A DNA stretch of 64,000 nt from Rhodospirillales bacterium (GCA_016793925.1 JAEULH010000036.1:1-64000); one strand, 5' to 3'; positions 7,563 through 17,089 are shown, numbered from the stretch's first letter. Program-made: numbers and translations. The notes: generated by a model not told the origin, from the sequence alone.

Positions 7563-8984
7563 TCAGAAGCGGTAGCGCAGTCCGAGGGACAGGGTTGTCG
7601 CGTGGGTCTCGGCCTGGCCCCGGATGTCGACGCGGCCGGCCGCCGGCGTGCCTGCGAAGAAGGTGCGCGAGATGTCGATGTCGGCCCGCTCGGCCCGCGT
7701 ATGAAAGATGGCGAGGTCGATGACGGCGTCGGCGACGTCGGCGAACGGCCGGTAGCTGCAGCCAAGGCCGAGGGAGTAGTTGTTGCCTTCGGGAACGCCG
7801 GCTGAGCGGTAACGATCGCTCGTCGGGGTCGTCTCGAAGCGAAAGCCTGCGCGCAGGCTCAGATGGCGGTTCCAGCGATACTCGCCGCCGACGGACAGCG
7901 CGTAGGAGTCATGATAGTCCTCGGGTATGACGATATCGTCGGCCCCGTCCGCCGTGCGGACGCGCACCTCGTTGAGCCGGCTCCAATTGAACCACTGAAA
8001 ATCAGCCAACAGGGTCAGGTGCGCGCCCACCTCCTGCGCCACGCCTGCCGTGACGATGTCGGGAAGGCGGAGCTTGGCCTTTGCGTCTGCGCTCATGTTG
8101 GCGGCCGCCAAGGGGCCGGCGAGACCGGAAAGACGCGCGCGACCCTTCAGCGTGTGATCGATGCCGGAGCGATAGTGAACGCCGATCCGCGTGGTCGGCC
8201 ATGGCCTGATCAGAATGCCGGCGTTGAAGCCGACGCTGAGGTCGTCGCCCCGGAGCCGGCTGCGCCCGTCCGTCGCCGCCGACGGCCCTCCGGGCGCAAG
8301 GGTATTGGGAACGGCGCTGGTCAGGCGGATATCGACGCTCTGCACGTCAAGACCGGCGCCGAGCGAGACGATGTTGTTCACCCGCAGGGCGATGGCCGGC
8401 GAAACGTCGATTGTCGTCAGGCTCGAGTCGATGGAGTCATAGCGGCCGAACCAGTCCGCGCCGTAGTCGAGGCTGAGACCGGACGGCGACGTGACGCCGA
8501 TGCCGAGCCATAGCGGCGTGCCGGAAAGCGGGACGGCGGCGTACACATTCGGCACCACCTCCGGCCGAAAGGGATTGCCGCCGTTGCCGCCGGCGTAGGC
8601 GAGGGCGACGCCGCCGGTGCCTGGCGTCGTCGCCGTGGATCCGCGGTCGCGAAAGGACGTCTTGGCAGACAACACACTTGCGCCGGCCATCACCTGGGCG
8701 CCGTCGAGTTCCGTCATTCCCGCCGGGTTCGCACTCACGGTTGCCGCGTCATCGGCGCCGGCAGCCTGGCCCGCGGCGGCGCGCCCGACGCTTCTCGCGC
8801 TCTGCTGGGTCACGTAGAAGCCGGATGCGGCGGCGTCGCGGCCGGTTGACATCGCGGTGAGGAGCACGACCCAGATGACGAGATTTGCCGCCGCGAGGAT
8901 CCCCCTCCTTCGCAGAACGAGCGGATGGCCAACCTCGCAACGGCCCGGCGGCGAAAAAACCTCCCCAAGCTTGACACAACCCAT
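7563..8984 (-). CDS. fadL: FadL/OmpP1-family outer-membrane transporter
   Basis: About 473 residues. After a long basic leader and a hydrophobic signal segment (ILAAANLVIWVVLL, cleavage probably before SGFYV), the mature N-terminus shows the FadL hatch signature: SGFYVTQQSARSVGRAAAG, then SANPAGMTEL. A beta-barrel follows, ending in GLRYRF with a C-terminal Phe. FadL channels carry long-chain fatty acids and other hydrophobic molecules across the outer membrane. The start is uncertain: ATG at 9014 would leave almost no leader after the -10 at 9029-9034, so ATG 8984 is preferred, though it lacks a clear ribosome binding site. The gene lies between luxI and luxR. Confidence 0.88.
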   Translation of the reverse strand: MGCVKLGEVFSPPGRCEVGHPLVLRRRGILAAANLVIWVVLLTAMSTGRDAAASGFYVTQQSARSVGRAAAGQAAGADDAATVSANPAGMTELDGAQVMAGASVLSAKTSFRDRGSTATTPGTGGVALAYAGGNGGNPFRPEVVPNVYAAVPLSGTPLWLGIGVTSPSGLSLDYGADWFGRYDSIDSSLTTIDVSPAIALRVNNIVSLGAGLDVQSVDIRLTSAVPNTLAPGGPSAATDGRSRLRGDDLSVGFNAGILIRPWPTTRIGVHYRSGIDHTLKGRARLSGLAGPLAAANMSADAKAKLRLPDIVTAGVAQEVGAHLTLLADFQWFNWSRLNEVRVRTADGADDIVIPEDYHDSYALSVGGEYRWNRHLSLRAGFRFETTPTSDRYRSAGVPEGNNYSLGLGCSYRPFADVADAVIDLAIFHTRAERADIDISRTFFAGTPAAGRVDIRGQAETHATTLSLGLRYRF

Positions 8985-9028
8985 AACAGAGATTTTAATA
9001 CCCGCATGGGGCAATCAGTGCTAGCTGG

Positions 9029-9034
9029 ATTATA
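9029..9034 (-). promoter_or_regulatory. Perfect -10 element upstream of fadL
   Basis: The minus strand reads TATAAT at 9034-9029, inside the small dyad GATT-N4-AATC (9028-9039). No good -35 stands 16-18 bases upstream, which suggests a helper regulator. The region is shared with the divergent luxR gene. Confidence 0.4.
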
Positions 9035-9219
9035 CAATCTTGGCATAATCACTGCACATTTGCCGCCCCCGAGCCTTTGCGTCGCTTCCTGCCGGCTCCC
9101 TCCCGATGTTCACCGTTCACGATAGCAGTCGTCGCGGCCCGAAGGCCTCCGCCTCTCCGGCCCGGCGATAGCGTAAAGCGCCAGCACCGGCTGCTTGCTT
9201 ATTTCGACGAGAGGTGCAG

Positions 9220-9951
9220 GTGCGGATTTCCGACTACATCGAGATGACGAATTCAGCGCAATCGCCGGACGTCGTCTTCGATCTCTTTCGCGTTGCTGTG
9301 GCGGGATATGGCTATGACAGGATCGCGTTTGCCGCCGTGACCCGTGCCGCGCAAAATGCGGTGCGCTCGGGTCTGCCGCGTCCCGCCCTGGTGGTGAGTT
9401 GCGCGCAGCCGTGGATCGATCACTACATCGGCGAACGCTACCAGGACGTTGATCCGTGCCTGCTGCTCGCGCCCGGCCGGCTGCGGCCGTATACCTGGGC
9501 GGAAACGCAAAGGGCCGAGCGCCTGTCCCCGCGGCAGCGGCGTCTTTTCGAGGAGTCGCGGGACGCCGGTCTCCGGGACGGCGTGTGCATTCCGGTCCAC
9601 GGCCCCGCCGGCGAGAGCTACGTCGTGAGCCTCGCCAGGTCGACGCTCGGCGAAGCCGGTGCCGCGCACCTCGGCACGCTGCAGATCCTTGCGACACAGC
9701 TCCAGCTTGCCTACACCGCGCTGGCGCGCGGCAGAAGGCCGACGGCGCCGAGCGTCTATCTCACCGACCGCGAGCGCGAATGCCTGACCTGGACGGCGCA
9801 GGGGAAGAGCGCCTGGTCGATCAGCAGAATCCTTGGCGTCTCGGAGCACACGGTTCAGTTTCACCTCAAGGGCGCGATGCGGAAGATCGGCGCCGGAAAC
9901 CGGGTACAGGCCGTGGTCATGGCGGTCCGGTTCGGCCTGATTGCTCCGTAG
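9220..9951 (+). CDS. luxR: LuxR-type quorum-sensing regulator
   Basis: A 243-residue protein with an N-terminal autoinducer-binding domain and a C-terminal LuxR helix-turn-helix. The six ligand-domain residues typical of AHL receptors are all present: W65 and Y69 (WIDHYIGERY), D78-P79 (DVDPCL), W93 (YTWAE) and G121 (GLRDGV). The HTH has LTDRERECLTW and the recognition helix region SEHTVQFHLKGAMRKIG. GTG at 9220 is preferred because GAGAGG stands 5 bases upstream; GTG 9214 is in frame too. It is the likely receptor for the LuxI product, although the genes are 2.2 kb apart with fadL between. Confidence 0.92.
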   Translation: MRISDYIEMTNSAQSPDVVFDLFRVAVAGYGYDRIAFAAVTRAAQNAVRSGLPRPALVVSCAQPWIDHYIGERYQDVDPCLLLAPGRLRPYTWAETQRAERLSPRQRRLFEESRDAGLRDGVCIPVHGPAGESYVVSLARSTLGEAGAAHLGTLQILATQLQLAYTALARGRRPTAPSVYLTDRERECLTWTAQGKSAWSISRILGVSEHTVQFHLKGAMRKIGAGNRVQAVVMAVRFGLIAP

Positions 9952-9984
9952 CCCGGGCCGCGAAACGCCGGCCGCCGGCCGCGG

Positions 9985-11442
9985 TCAGTCCTTCAGCTTC
10001 TTCCGCAAGAGGGCGTTGACCTGGCCGGGGTTGGCCTGACCCTTGGTCGCCTTCATGATCTGGCCGACGAACCAGCCGAGGATCTTGTCGTTGCCGCCCC
10101 GGAACTGGGCGACCTGCTTCGGATTGCCGGCGATCGCCGCGTCGACGGCGGCCTCGAGGGCGCCGGCGTCGGTGATCTGACTGAGCCCGCGCTCGGCGAC
10201 GATGGCCTCGGGCTTGCCGCCGCCTTCGGCCATCGCCTCGAAAACTTCCTTGGCCTGGCGGCCGGAAATCTTGTTCGTCGTCATCAGGTCGAGCAGGGCG
10301 CCGAGGTCGTCGGCGGAGATCGGCGAGTTGGCGATGCTGCGGCCCTGCTTGTTGAGCACCGCGAACAGGTTGGTGATGACCCAGTTGGCAGCCAGCTTCG
10401 GATCGCGGCCGTCGGCGAGCCGTTCGTAGTATTCCGCCGCTTCCTTCTCGGCGGTCAGTACCGCCGCGTCGTACGCCGACAGGCCATAGTCGTCGATGTA
10501 GCGCTGTTTGCGCTGGTCGGGGAGTTCGGCCATCGTCGCGCGAATGCCGGCAACGTACTCGGCCGTAAGGGTCAGCGGCAGCAGGTCGGGATCGGGAAAA
10601 TAGCGATAGTCATGGGCGAATTCCTTCGCCCGCATCGCCCGCGTCTCCCCCTTTGTCGGATCGTACAGCCGCGTCTCCTGGCGGACGGCGCCGCCAGTTT
10701 CATAGACCTCGACCTGGCGCTCGGCTTCGCGCTCGATCGCCTGCATGACGAAGCGAACCGAGTTCACGTTCTTGATTTCGGTGCGGGTGCGCAACTCGTT
10801 GTCGCCGACGGGACGGACGCTGACGTTCACGTCGCAGCGCATGGAGCCCTGTTCCATGTTGCCGTCGCAGGTGTCGAGGTAGCGGACGATGGCGCGCAGT
10901 TTGCGCAGGTAGGCGCCGGCCTCTTCGGGGCTGCGGACGTCCGGCCGCGAGACGATCTCCATCAACGCGACCCCGGCCCGGTTGAGGTCGATCAGGGTAT
11001 AGGTCGGATGCTGGTCGTGGAGCGACTTGCCGGCGTCCTGTTCGACGTGCAGCCGCTCGATGCCGATCCGCTTGCTGGAGCCGCAGGCGAGATCGATGTT
11101 GACCCAGCCCTCGCCGACCAGCGGCCGCTGGTACTGGGATATCTGGTAGCCGGCCGGCAGGTCGGCGTAGAAGTAGTTCTTGCGCTCGAAGACGCTGACG
11201 AGGTTGATCGCGGCGTTGAGACCGATGCCGGTGCGCACCGCCTGCTCTATGCAAAAGCCGTTGAGCACGGGCAGCATGCCGGGGAAGGCCGCATCGACAA
11301 GCGACACCTGCGAATTGGGCTCGGCGCCGAAGTCGGTCGCGGCGCCGGAAAAGAGCTTTGCCTTGGACTTGACCTGGGCATGGACTTCGAGGCCGACGAT
11401 CACCTCCCAGTCGCGGTTTTCGCCGTGAATCACGTATGGCAT
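9985..11442 (-). CDS. gatB: Aspartyl/glutamyl-tRNA amidotransferase subunit B
   Basis: A 485-residue GatB. With GatA and GatC it converts misacylated Glu-tRNA-Gln (and Asp-tRNA-Asn) to the amidated forms. The N-terminus [20 protein letters not shown] is diagnostic, followed by the catalytic kinase-like core and a C-terminal YqeY-like tail ([12 protein letters not shown]). ATG at 11442 is chosen from this conserved N-terminus; the frame is open 61 codons further upstream without homology. gatC and gatA are not next to it, although many bacteria keep the three genes together. Confidence 0.97.
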   Translation of the reverse strand: MPYVIHGENRDWEVIVGLEVHAQVKSKAKLFSGAATDFGAEPNSQVSLVDAAFPGMLPVLNGFCIEQAVRTGIGLNAAINLVSVFERKNYFYADLPAGYQISQYQRPLVGEGWVNIDLACGSSKRIGIERLHVEQDAGKSLHDQHPTYTLIDLNRAGVALMEIVSRPDVRSPEEAGAYLRKLRAIVRYLDTCDGNMEQGSMRCDVNVSVRPVGDNELRTRTEIKNVNSVRFVMQAIEREAERQVEVYETGGAVRQETRLYDPTKGETRAMRAKEFAHDYRYFPDPDLLPLTLTAEYVAGIRATMAELPDQRKQRYIDDYGLSAYDAAVLTAEKEAAEYYERLADGRDPKLAANWVITNLFAVLNKQGRSIANSPISADDLGALLDLMTTNKISGRQAKEVFEAMAEGGGKPEAIVAERGLSQITDAGALEAAVDAAIAGNPKQVAQFRGGNDKILGWFVGQIMKATKGQANPGQVNALLRKKLKD

Positions 11443-11621
11443 CTTCGCAATGTTTTCCTTGATGCAACTGGCGCGCACAAATCGCCTCGGCCGCGGCTCG
11501 GCGCGCCCGCTGGCAGGAAATGTAATGGCCGGCCGGGTCCGCGAACAGTGCAAAGGTGGATAAGCGCATCGCGGCGCGCGCCGACCCGCCGGGTCCGCCT
11601 CGGACGACAGCCTCCCCACCG

Positions 11622-12932
11622 TCACCGGCCTTCGATTTGGCCTTCGATTTGGCCTTCGATTTTGGCGTCAGCGCCTTCCCGGTCGCGGCGGCCGAGCCAG
11701 GCGAAGCGGGCGGAGAGCACGCCGACCGAAACGACGCTGGCAACGAACGTCGCCTCGAACAGTCCCATCGCGCCACGCTCGGCGGAGAAAGCCAGGATAT
11801 AGGCCAGCGGGATCATGATCGCGAGGTAGCTGACGGCGTGCAGCGCGGTCGGCGCCCAGGTCTCGCCGCGCCCGCGCAGCGCGTTCGCCATCACCCCCTG
11901 GCCGCCGTCGACGATCAGGATCCAGGCGCAGAAGGCGATCAGCGGCGTTGCCGCGGCGCCGAGCGCCGGATCGGTGGTGTAGCCGGCGGCGATCGCCGCG
12001 GGCGCCAGGGCGAATGCCGCGGTGAACACGGCGGTCGCGACCGCGCAGACGGCGAGGCCGATCCATCCGGCCAAGGCCACCTCTGCGCTGTCGCCGCGGC
12101 CGTGGGCCATGCCGACGCGGACGGCCGTGGCGGCGCCGACGCCGACGGCGACCATGAAGACCATCGAGATCAGGTTGAGGGCGATGGCGAAGGCCGCCAG
12201 CGGCAACACGCCGAGCCAGCCGGCGAACACGTTGAGTGCGCTGAAAGCTGCACCCTCGATGCCGATGCTGGCGGCCGCGGCGTAGCCGAGGCGGCGCTGG
12301 TGTCGCCAAGCCTTCCATGCGAAGCGCGCGCCGCCGCGCACTCCCAGGCGCGCGGCGTCGGCCATCGTCCAGACATAGGCTATAAGGCCCAGGGCGAGGA
12401 AGACGCGAACGCCGGTCGTTGCCCAGGCCGAGCCGACGGCGCCCAGGGCCGGCGCGCCCAGGTGACCGTAGACGAAGATCCAGTTCAGCCCGAGGTTGAC
12501 CAGGTTGCCGCCGATCATCATCGTCATCCCGGGCAGCGGCCGGCGCATTCCTTCCAGGAAGAACGTCGTCGTCAGAAAGAGGGTGTAGGCGGGCAGGCCG
12601 AAGCCGATGACGCGGACGACGGCGCCGCCTTCGCGGGCAAGCTCCGGCGTTTGTCCGAAGGCCAGCAGCAGCGGCTCGCCGAAGGCGCAAATGCCGGCGC
12701 CGGCCAGCCCAAGTGCCAGCGCATAGGGCAGCGAGCGACGCCATACCGCTCCGCAGGCGGCGCTTTCGCCGGCGCCGAAGGTTGCGGCGGTCACCACCAG
12801 CGTGCCCATGAGCAGGCCGACGAAGACGAGGATCAGCACGGTGATCGGCGCCAGGCCGATCCCGAGATAGGCCAGTTGCTCGGCGGAATGGCGCCCGACC
12901 ATCACCGTGTCGACGAAGCCCATGACCATCAC
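11622..12932 (-). CDS. MATE-family efflux transporter
   Basis: At least 436 residues with about twelve membrane helices. Family features are [13 protein letters not shown] near the start, [15 protein letters not shown] and [27 protein letters not shown] proteins export cationic drugs and metabolites using Na+ or H+. Coordinates given start at the first in-frame GTG. MATE-like sequence (LSALAAPVVVARSG) continues upstream in the same frame to about 12990, before a stop at 13074, yet no ATG, GTG or TTG occurs there; CTG at 13007 is a possible start. Otherwise the first helix is cut. The C-terminus ends in a short repeat. Confidence 0.85.
   Translation of the reverse strand: MMVMGFVDTVMVGRHSAEQLAYLGIGLAPITVLILVFVGLLMGTLVVTAATFGAGESAACGAVWRRSLPYALALGLAGAGICAFGEPLLLAFGQTPELAREGGAVVRVIGFGLPAYTLFLTTTFFLEGMRRPLPGMTMMIGGNLVNLGLNWIFVYGHLGAPALGAVGSAWATTGVRVFLALGLIAYVWTMADAARLGVRGGARFAWKAWRHQRRLGYAAAASIGIEGAAFSALNVFAGWLGVLPLAAFAIALNLISMVFMVAVGVGAATAVRVGMAHGRGDSAEVALAGWIGLAVCAVATAVFTAAFALAPAAIAAGYTTDPALGAAATPLIAFCAWILIVDGGQGVMANALRGRGETWAPTALHAVSYLAIMIPLAYILAFSAERGAMGLFEATFVASVVSVGVLSARFAWLGRRDREGADAKIEGQIEGQIEGR
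11627..11662. repeat. Three tandem copies of a 12-base unit in the MATE gene end
   Basis: GGCCTTCGATTT is repeated three times without a break, at 11627, 11639 and 11651. Read on the minus strand within the MATE gene it gives the C-terminal tail [13 protein letters not shown]. In-frame 12-base units suggest slippage that changes tail length without breaking the frame. Confidence 0.9.
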
Positions 12933-13136
12933 CCCGGAGCGGGCGACGACGACCGGCGCGGCAAGCGCGCTCAGGTCGCAGACATGCGCCCGGAGCTGCT
13001 GAACCAGGGTCCGCGTGCCGCCCGGGCAGGTCCCGGTGCGCCTTGGCTTTTCGTTGACGTACAGGGCGTTAGCCTATATCCGTGCGGCAGGTTTGCAGGG
13101 AGGCGGGCCTTTTTTCCGGGGCACACCGGGGGTTCG

Positions 13137-13165
13137 CTGGCATTAACCCCCAATCGCGATATACT
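13137..13165 (+). promoter_or_regulatory. Candidate frd promoter
   Basis: CTGGCA (13137-13142), a 17-base spacer, then TATACT (13160-13165) lies 39 bases before the frdA start. The match to sigma-70 consensus is 4/6 and 5/6. No clear FNR-type TTGAT-N4-ATCAA box is seen, so anaerobic control, if present, uses another site. Confidence 0.4.
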
Positions 13166-13203
13166 CGCAGAAATTTACAAGGGGGAGGCAGTGGGAGCAC
13201 CCA

Positions 13204-14958
13204 ATGAAGGTCGTTAACACGGATATTGTCATCATCGGCGCCGGCGGCGCCGGGCTGCGCGCCGCCATTGCCGTCGCCGAGGCCGATCCGACGCTGAATA
13301 TCGCCCTCGTATCCAAGGTCTACCCGATGCGCAGTCACACCTGCGCAGCCGAAGGCGGCGCCGCGGGCGTAGTGAAGGAGAGCGACAGCCTCGACTATCA
13401 TTTCAACGACACGGTATCCGGCGGCGACTGGCTGACCGATCAGGATGCGGTCGAGCTGTTCGTCAACGAGATCCCCAAGGAGCTGACGCAGCTCGAACAC
13501 TGGGGCTGCCCATGGAGCCGCGAGGACACCGGCAAGGTGGCGGTCCGGCCATTCGGCGGCATGAAAATCATGCGGACGTGGTACGCCGCCGACAAGACCG
13601 GCTTCCACATGCTGCACACGCTGTTTCAGACCTCTCTTAAGTACTCGTCCATCCGCCGCTTCGACGAGTTCTACACCACCGACCTCATGATCGATGACGG
13701 CGTATGCCGGGGCTGCACGGCGATCGAAATGCGCTCCGGCGAGATGACCCTGTTCCTCGGCAAGACGGTGATCATCTGCTCGGGCGGCGCCGGGCGGATC
13801 TTCCCGTTCACGACGAACGGCGCGATCAAGACCGGCGACGGCATGGCCATGGCCTACCGCGCCGGCGTCCCGCTGAAGGACATGGAGTTCGTCCAGTACC
13901 ATCCGACGGGCCTGCCCGGCAGCGGGATCCTGCTGACCGAGGGCTGCCGTGGCGAAGGCGGCCTCCTCGTCAACAAGGACGGCTACCGCTACCTGCAGGA
14001 CTATGACCTCGGCCCGCCCGATCCGTGGCCGCGGCTCAAGGCGATGGAGCTCGGGCCGCGCGACCGCCTGAGCCAGGCCTTCTACCACGAGCAGAAGAAG
14101 GGCCGGACCATCCCATCGAAGTGGGGCGATGTCGTCCATCTCGACATGCGTCACCTGGGCGAGAAAAAGATCAACGAGCGCCTGCCCCTGGTCCGCGATC
14201 TGTCCCGCAGCTATGTCGGCGCCGATCCGGTCACGGACCTCGTTCCGGTCCGCCCCGTCGTCCACTACATGATGGGCGGCATTCACACCGACATCAATGC
14301 GGCGACGCCGATGTCGGGGCTCTACGCCGCGGGCGAGTGCGCTTGCGTCAGCATCAACGGCGCCAACCGTCTCGGCTCGAATTCGCTGGGCGAGCTGCTC
14401 GTTTTCGGCGCGCGCGCCGGTCGCCACGCCGTCGAGTACGTCAAGACCGTGGGCACGCTGGAAGGCGACGCACGGATCGAGAAGCAGGCGGGCGATGCGG
14501 AGAGCCGGATCAAGTCCCTGTTCAAGCGCACCGGCGGCAAACAGCGGGTGGCGGCGCTCAGGCGGGACATGAACATGACCCTGGAAGAGGGCTGCGGCAT
14601 CTACCGCGACGAGAACAGCCTGATCGACACCTGCACCCGGATCGCCGACGTGCGCGCCCGCTATCGCGACGTCCGTCTCGAGGACAAGAGCAACGTCTAC
14701 AACACCGACCTCTACCAGACCCTGGAACTGGGGGCGATGATCGAGGTCGCGCAGACGGTCGCCATCTCTGCGCTGCAACGCAAGGAGTCGCGCGGCGCCC
14801 ACCAGCGCCTCGATTTCACCGCGCGCGACGACGAGAACTACCTCAAGCACACGATGGCGTTCTACAACCCCAACGGCGACCCGCGCATCGACTACGCCGA
14901 CGTCACCATCACCAAGTCGCAGCCGGCTGCGCGCGTTTACGGAGGTGCCGCCGCATGA
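13204..14958 (+). CDS. frdA: Fumarate reductase flavoprotein subunit
   Basis: A 584-residue subunit carrying FAD and the dicarboxylate site; it reduces fumarate to succinate (or the reverse). It has the N-terminal dinucleotide motif [10 protein letters not shown], the covalent-FAD His45 in [23 protein letters not shown], and the active-site segments [11 protein letters not shown] and [12 protein letters not shown]. It opens an A-B-C-D operon, the order of E. coli frdABCD; alphaproteobacterial succinate dehydrogenase is normally C-D-A-B. The membrane subunits downstream are clearly of FrdC/FrdD type, which decides between frd and sdh. ATG 13204 has GGGAGC upstream. Confidence 0.93.
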   Translation: MKVVNTDIVIIGAGGAGLRAAIAVAEADPTLNIALVSKVYPMRSHTCAAEGGAAGVVKESDSLDYHFNDTVSGGDWLTDQDAVELFVNEIPKELTQLEHWGCPWSREDTGKVAVRPFGGMKIMRTWYAADKTGFHMLHTLFQTSLKYSSIRRFDEFYTTDLMIDDGVCRGCTAIEMRSGEMTLFLGKTVIICSGGAGRIFPFTTNGAIKTGDGMAMAYRAGVPLKDMEFVQYHPTGLPGSGILLTEGCRGEGGLLVNKDGYRYLQDYDLGPPDPWPRLKAMELGPRDRLSQAFYHEQKKGRTIPSKWGDVVHLDMRHLGEKKINERLPLVRDLSRSYVGADPVTDLVPVRPVVHYMMGGIHTDINAATPMSGLYAAGECACVSINGANRLGSNSLGELLVFGARAGRHAVEYVKTVGTLEGDARIEKQAGDAESRIKSLFKRTGGKQRVAALRRDMNMTLEEGCGIYRDENSLIDTCTRIADVRARYRDVRLEDKSNVYNTDLYQTLELGAMIEVAQTVAISALQRKESRGAHQRLDFTARDDENYLKHTMAFYNPNGDPRIDYADVTITKSQPAARVYGGAAA

Positions 14959-15695
14959 GCGAGCGACAGATCGAACTGGAGGTCCTGCGCTACCGTCCGG
15001 AGATGGATGACAAGCCGTTCTTCCAGACCTACTCCGTTCCTTGCCAGGAGGAGTGGGTCGTCCTCGACGCCCTCAACTACGTCAAGGACGAGATGGACCG
15101 GACACTCAGCTACCGCTGGTCGTGCCACATGTTCGTCTGCGGCAGTTGCGGCATGGCCATCAACGGCGAGCCGAAGCTGGCGTGCAAGGCGTTCCTTCGC
15201 GACTACCAGACGAAGATCCGCATCGAGCCCTTGAGCAACTTCCCGATCGAGCGCGACCTGGTCATCGTCCAGGACGACTTCATTGAAAAGCTGGAGAGCG
15301 TTAAACCGTACATCATTCCGAAGCAGGAAAAGCCAATCGATCAGGGCGAGTACTTGCAGACGCCGGCGCAATTGAAGGCCTACAAGCAGTATTCGATGTG
15401 CATCAACTGCCTGTTGTGCTATTCGGCCTGCCCGCAGTACGCGCTCGAGGAGAAATTCATCGGTCCGGCGGCGCTGGCGCTGGCCCATCGCTACAACATG
15501 GACTCGCGCGACGTCGGGCGCAGCGCCCGCGAACATGTCGTCGCCAGCCACGACGGCATCTGGGCCTGCAGTTTTGTCGGCGCCTGCTCGCAGGTGTGCC
15601 CGAAGGACGTCGATCCGGCGGGCGCGATCCAGCAGGTCAAGTTCACGAGCGCGGTCGACTACCTGACCTCGTTCCTTCCGGGAGGGAAGCGATGA
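14955..15695 (+). CDS. frdB: Fumarate reductase iron-sulfur subunit
   Basis: A 246-residue electron-transfer subunit with three clusters. The [2Fe-2S] cysteines are C57, C62, C65 and C77 ([11 protein letters not shown] and LACKAF), the same numbers as in E. coli FrdB. The [4Fe-4S] cluster uses C149, C152 and C155 and shares the [12 protein letters not shown] segment with C159. The [3Fe-4S] cluster uses C159, C205 and C211, with C215 completing the [4Fe-4S] set ([17 protein letters not shown]). It passes electrons from membrane quinol to FrdA. The start overlaps the frdA stop (ATGA), so translation is coupled. Confidence 0.95.
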   Translation: MSERQIELEVLRYRPEMDDKPFFQTYSVPCQEEWVVLDALNYVKDEMDRTLSYRWSCHMFVCGSCGMAINGEPKLACKAFLRDYQTKIRIEPLSNFPIERDLVIVQDDFIEKLESVKPYIIPKQEKPIDQGEYLQTPAQLKAYKQYSMCINCLLCYSACPQYALEEKFIGPAALALAHRYNMDSRDVGRSAREHVVASHDGIWACSFVGACSQVCPKDVDPAGAIQQVKFTSAVDYLTSFLPGGKR

Positions 15696-16084
15696 GCCGG
15701 AAGCCTTACCACCGCGAAGTCTCGAAGACGACGTGGTTCCTCAAGCAGAGCCGATACCAGCACTACATGCTCCACGAGATCAGCTCGGTCTTCGTCGCGA
15801 TCTACGTCGGCGTCCTGATCGTCGGGCTGTTCCGGCTGGCGCAAGGGCCGGAGGCATGGAGCGGCTGGCTGGCTGCTGTGACGAGCCCGATCGGGGTGAT
15901 TTTCCATATCCTGGTCTTCATCTTCTCGATCATCCACACGACCTCGTGGTTCAAGGCGGTGCCGCAGGCCATGCGGATCCAGCGCGGCGAAGAGATCGTC
16001 CCCGGCAACCTGATCATCGGCGCCCACTACGGGGTGTGGGCGGTGGTCTCCGTCGTTGTTCTTCTCGTAGCGGGAGTGGCGTAG
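15692..16084 (+). CDS. frdC: Fumarate reductase membrane anchor subunit C
   Basis: A 130-residue inner-membrane protein with three helices. It matches FrdC along its length: KPYHREVSKTTWF, YMLHEISSV with Glu29 (the quinol-site Glu of E. coli FrdC has the same number), GLFRLAQGPEAWSGW and HTTSWFKAVPQAMRI. With FrdD it anchors FrdAB and binds quinol; this anchor type lacks heme. The start overlaps the frdB stop by ATGA. Position 28, Arg in E. coli, is His here. Confidence 0.93.
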   Translation: MSRKPYHREVSKTTWFLKQSRYQHYMLHEISSVFVAIYVGVLIVGLFRLAQGPEAWSGWLAAVTSPIGVIFHILVFIFSIIHTTSWFKAVPQAMRIQRGEEIVPGNLIIGAHYGVWAVVSVVVLLVAGVA

Positions 16085-16087
16085 GCA

Positions 16088-16432
16088 ATGGCACGCTCGG
16101 CAAAAGCGGTTCCCTGGTTCCTGTTCGCGGCCGGCGGTACGGTCATCGCCTTCATCCTGCCGGTGATGATCTTTATCACCGGCATCGCCCCGGCGATCGG
16201 GTTGTTCGGCGACGCGCTGTCCTATGAGACGATGCATGCCTTCGTCGGCAACTGGCTGATCAAGCTGATCCTGCTCGGGATCATCGTGCTGGCGGCCTGG
16301 CATGCGGCGCACAGGCTGCGGGTCTGCGCCCACGATTTCGGCATCCGCGCCGACGGTGCGGTGTCCATCGTCGTCTACGGACTGGCCGCCATCGCCTCGG
16401 CCGCGACCGTCGTCGCGCTGCTGATGATCTGA
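16088..16432 (+). CDS. frdD: Fumarate reductase membrane anchor subunit D
   Basis: A 114-residue inner-membrane protein with three helices. It resembles FrdD in APAIGLFGDALSYE, HAAHRLRVCAHDFGI and VYGLAAIASAATVV. It forms the quinol site together with FrdC. It follows frdC after 3 bases and ends the operon; a textbook intrinsic terminator begins 28 bases later. Confidence 0.92.
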   Translation: MARSAKAVPWFLFAAGGTVIAFILPVMIFITGIAPAIGLFGDALSYETMHAFVGNWLIKLILLGIIVLAAWHAAHRLRVCAHDFGIRADGAVSIVVYGLAAIASAATVVALLMI

Positions 16433-16460
16433 GCGCGCGCCGGACTGCAGAGGACATGCG

Positions 16461-16490
16461 AAGGGCGGGCTCCGGCCCGCCCTTTTCTCT
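16461..16490 (+). terminator. Intrinsic terminator of the frd operon
   Basis: A 10-bp GC stem (AAGGGCGGGC with GCCCGCCCTT, 16461-16470 and 16475-16484) with a TCCG loop, followed by TTTTCTCT. This is the clearest Rho-independent terminator in the window. Confidence 0.92.
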
Positions 16491-16627
16491 GCGCGAGGGT
16501 CGCGCCCGGCGGGCGCGGAGGCGGATGAGCCGCACCGACCGACCTTTGCGACGCGGGCACGACGAGGCCCGACGCTTCCCATAAGGCTTCCGGACGGGTA
16601 TCCTGCACGACTCTTGCGTGCTGCCGG

Positions 16628-17089
16628 ATGGTGCTCTTGAGCGGTCGCGTCTTGCCGACTCCGTGGCTGGAGTTCGTCCGTTGGTGTCGCGCGCGCGGGC
16701 TTCGGCCGCTCCCGGCGCACCCGTGGACGATCGCCGCCTACGCCCGCTGGTGCGAGCACCGTCACCGCTATCCGACGATCGCGGCGCGGATCCGCGCGAT
16801 CGCCCGCATCCACCTGCTCAAGTGCGCAAGTTTCCCGGAGCGCCACCCGACCGTCCAGCGCACGCTCACCCTGATCGAGGCGCGCGACCGCGGTCGGGCT
16901 GACCGCAGCGACCTGTTCGATCCCGACACCGCGGGCGATGAGCGGCCGGCCGAGGGCGCAAAACGGAGGAGGCGGGAGCCGGTCGCGGAGGCGGCGCCGG
17001 CCGATGCGCCACGACAGCGGCGGCGCCGGCCGGGCGTGGCGCTGCGCGCAACGCCGCGTCTGGTGTCCCGGCGACCGCGCGCCCGCTGA
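16628..17089 (+). CDS. Integrase N-terminal-like hypothetical protein
   Basis: A 153-residue protein. Residues about 13-95 (TPWLEFVRWCRARGL, HPWTIAAYARWCEHRH, YPTIAARIRAIARIHLL) look like the SAM-like core-binding domain that precedes the catalytic domain in tyrosine recombinases. The catalytic domain (R-K-H-R-H-Y) is absent; instead the tail is an arginine/alanine-rich, probably disordered basic stretch. It could bind DNA. There is no strong ribosome binding site at ATG 16628. It stands alone after the frd terminator. It could be a decayed integrase or a domesticated DNA-binding protein. Confidence 0.5.
   Translation: MVLLSGRVLPTPWLEFVRWCRARGLRPLPAHPWTIAAYARWCEHRHRYPTIAARIRAIARIHLLKCASFPERHPTVQRTLTLIEARDRGRADRSDLFDPDTAGDERPAEGAKRRRREPVAEAAPADAPRQRRRRPGVALRATPRLVSRRPRAR

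Noticed and set aside
11556-13217. Plus-strand frame of about 550 codons over the MATE gene
   Set aside because: Asp/Gly/Arg/Gln-rich antisense frame with no domain; the minus strand gives a clear twelve-helix transporter.
13204-16432. Annotation as succinate dehydrogenase sdhABCD
   Set aside because: The order A-B-C-D, FrdC/FrdD-like anchors and absence of heme-ligand SdhC/SdhD features favour fumarate reductase, although the enzyme may work in both directions.
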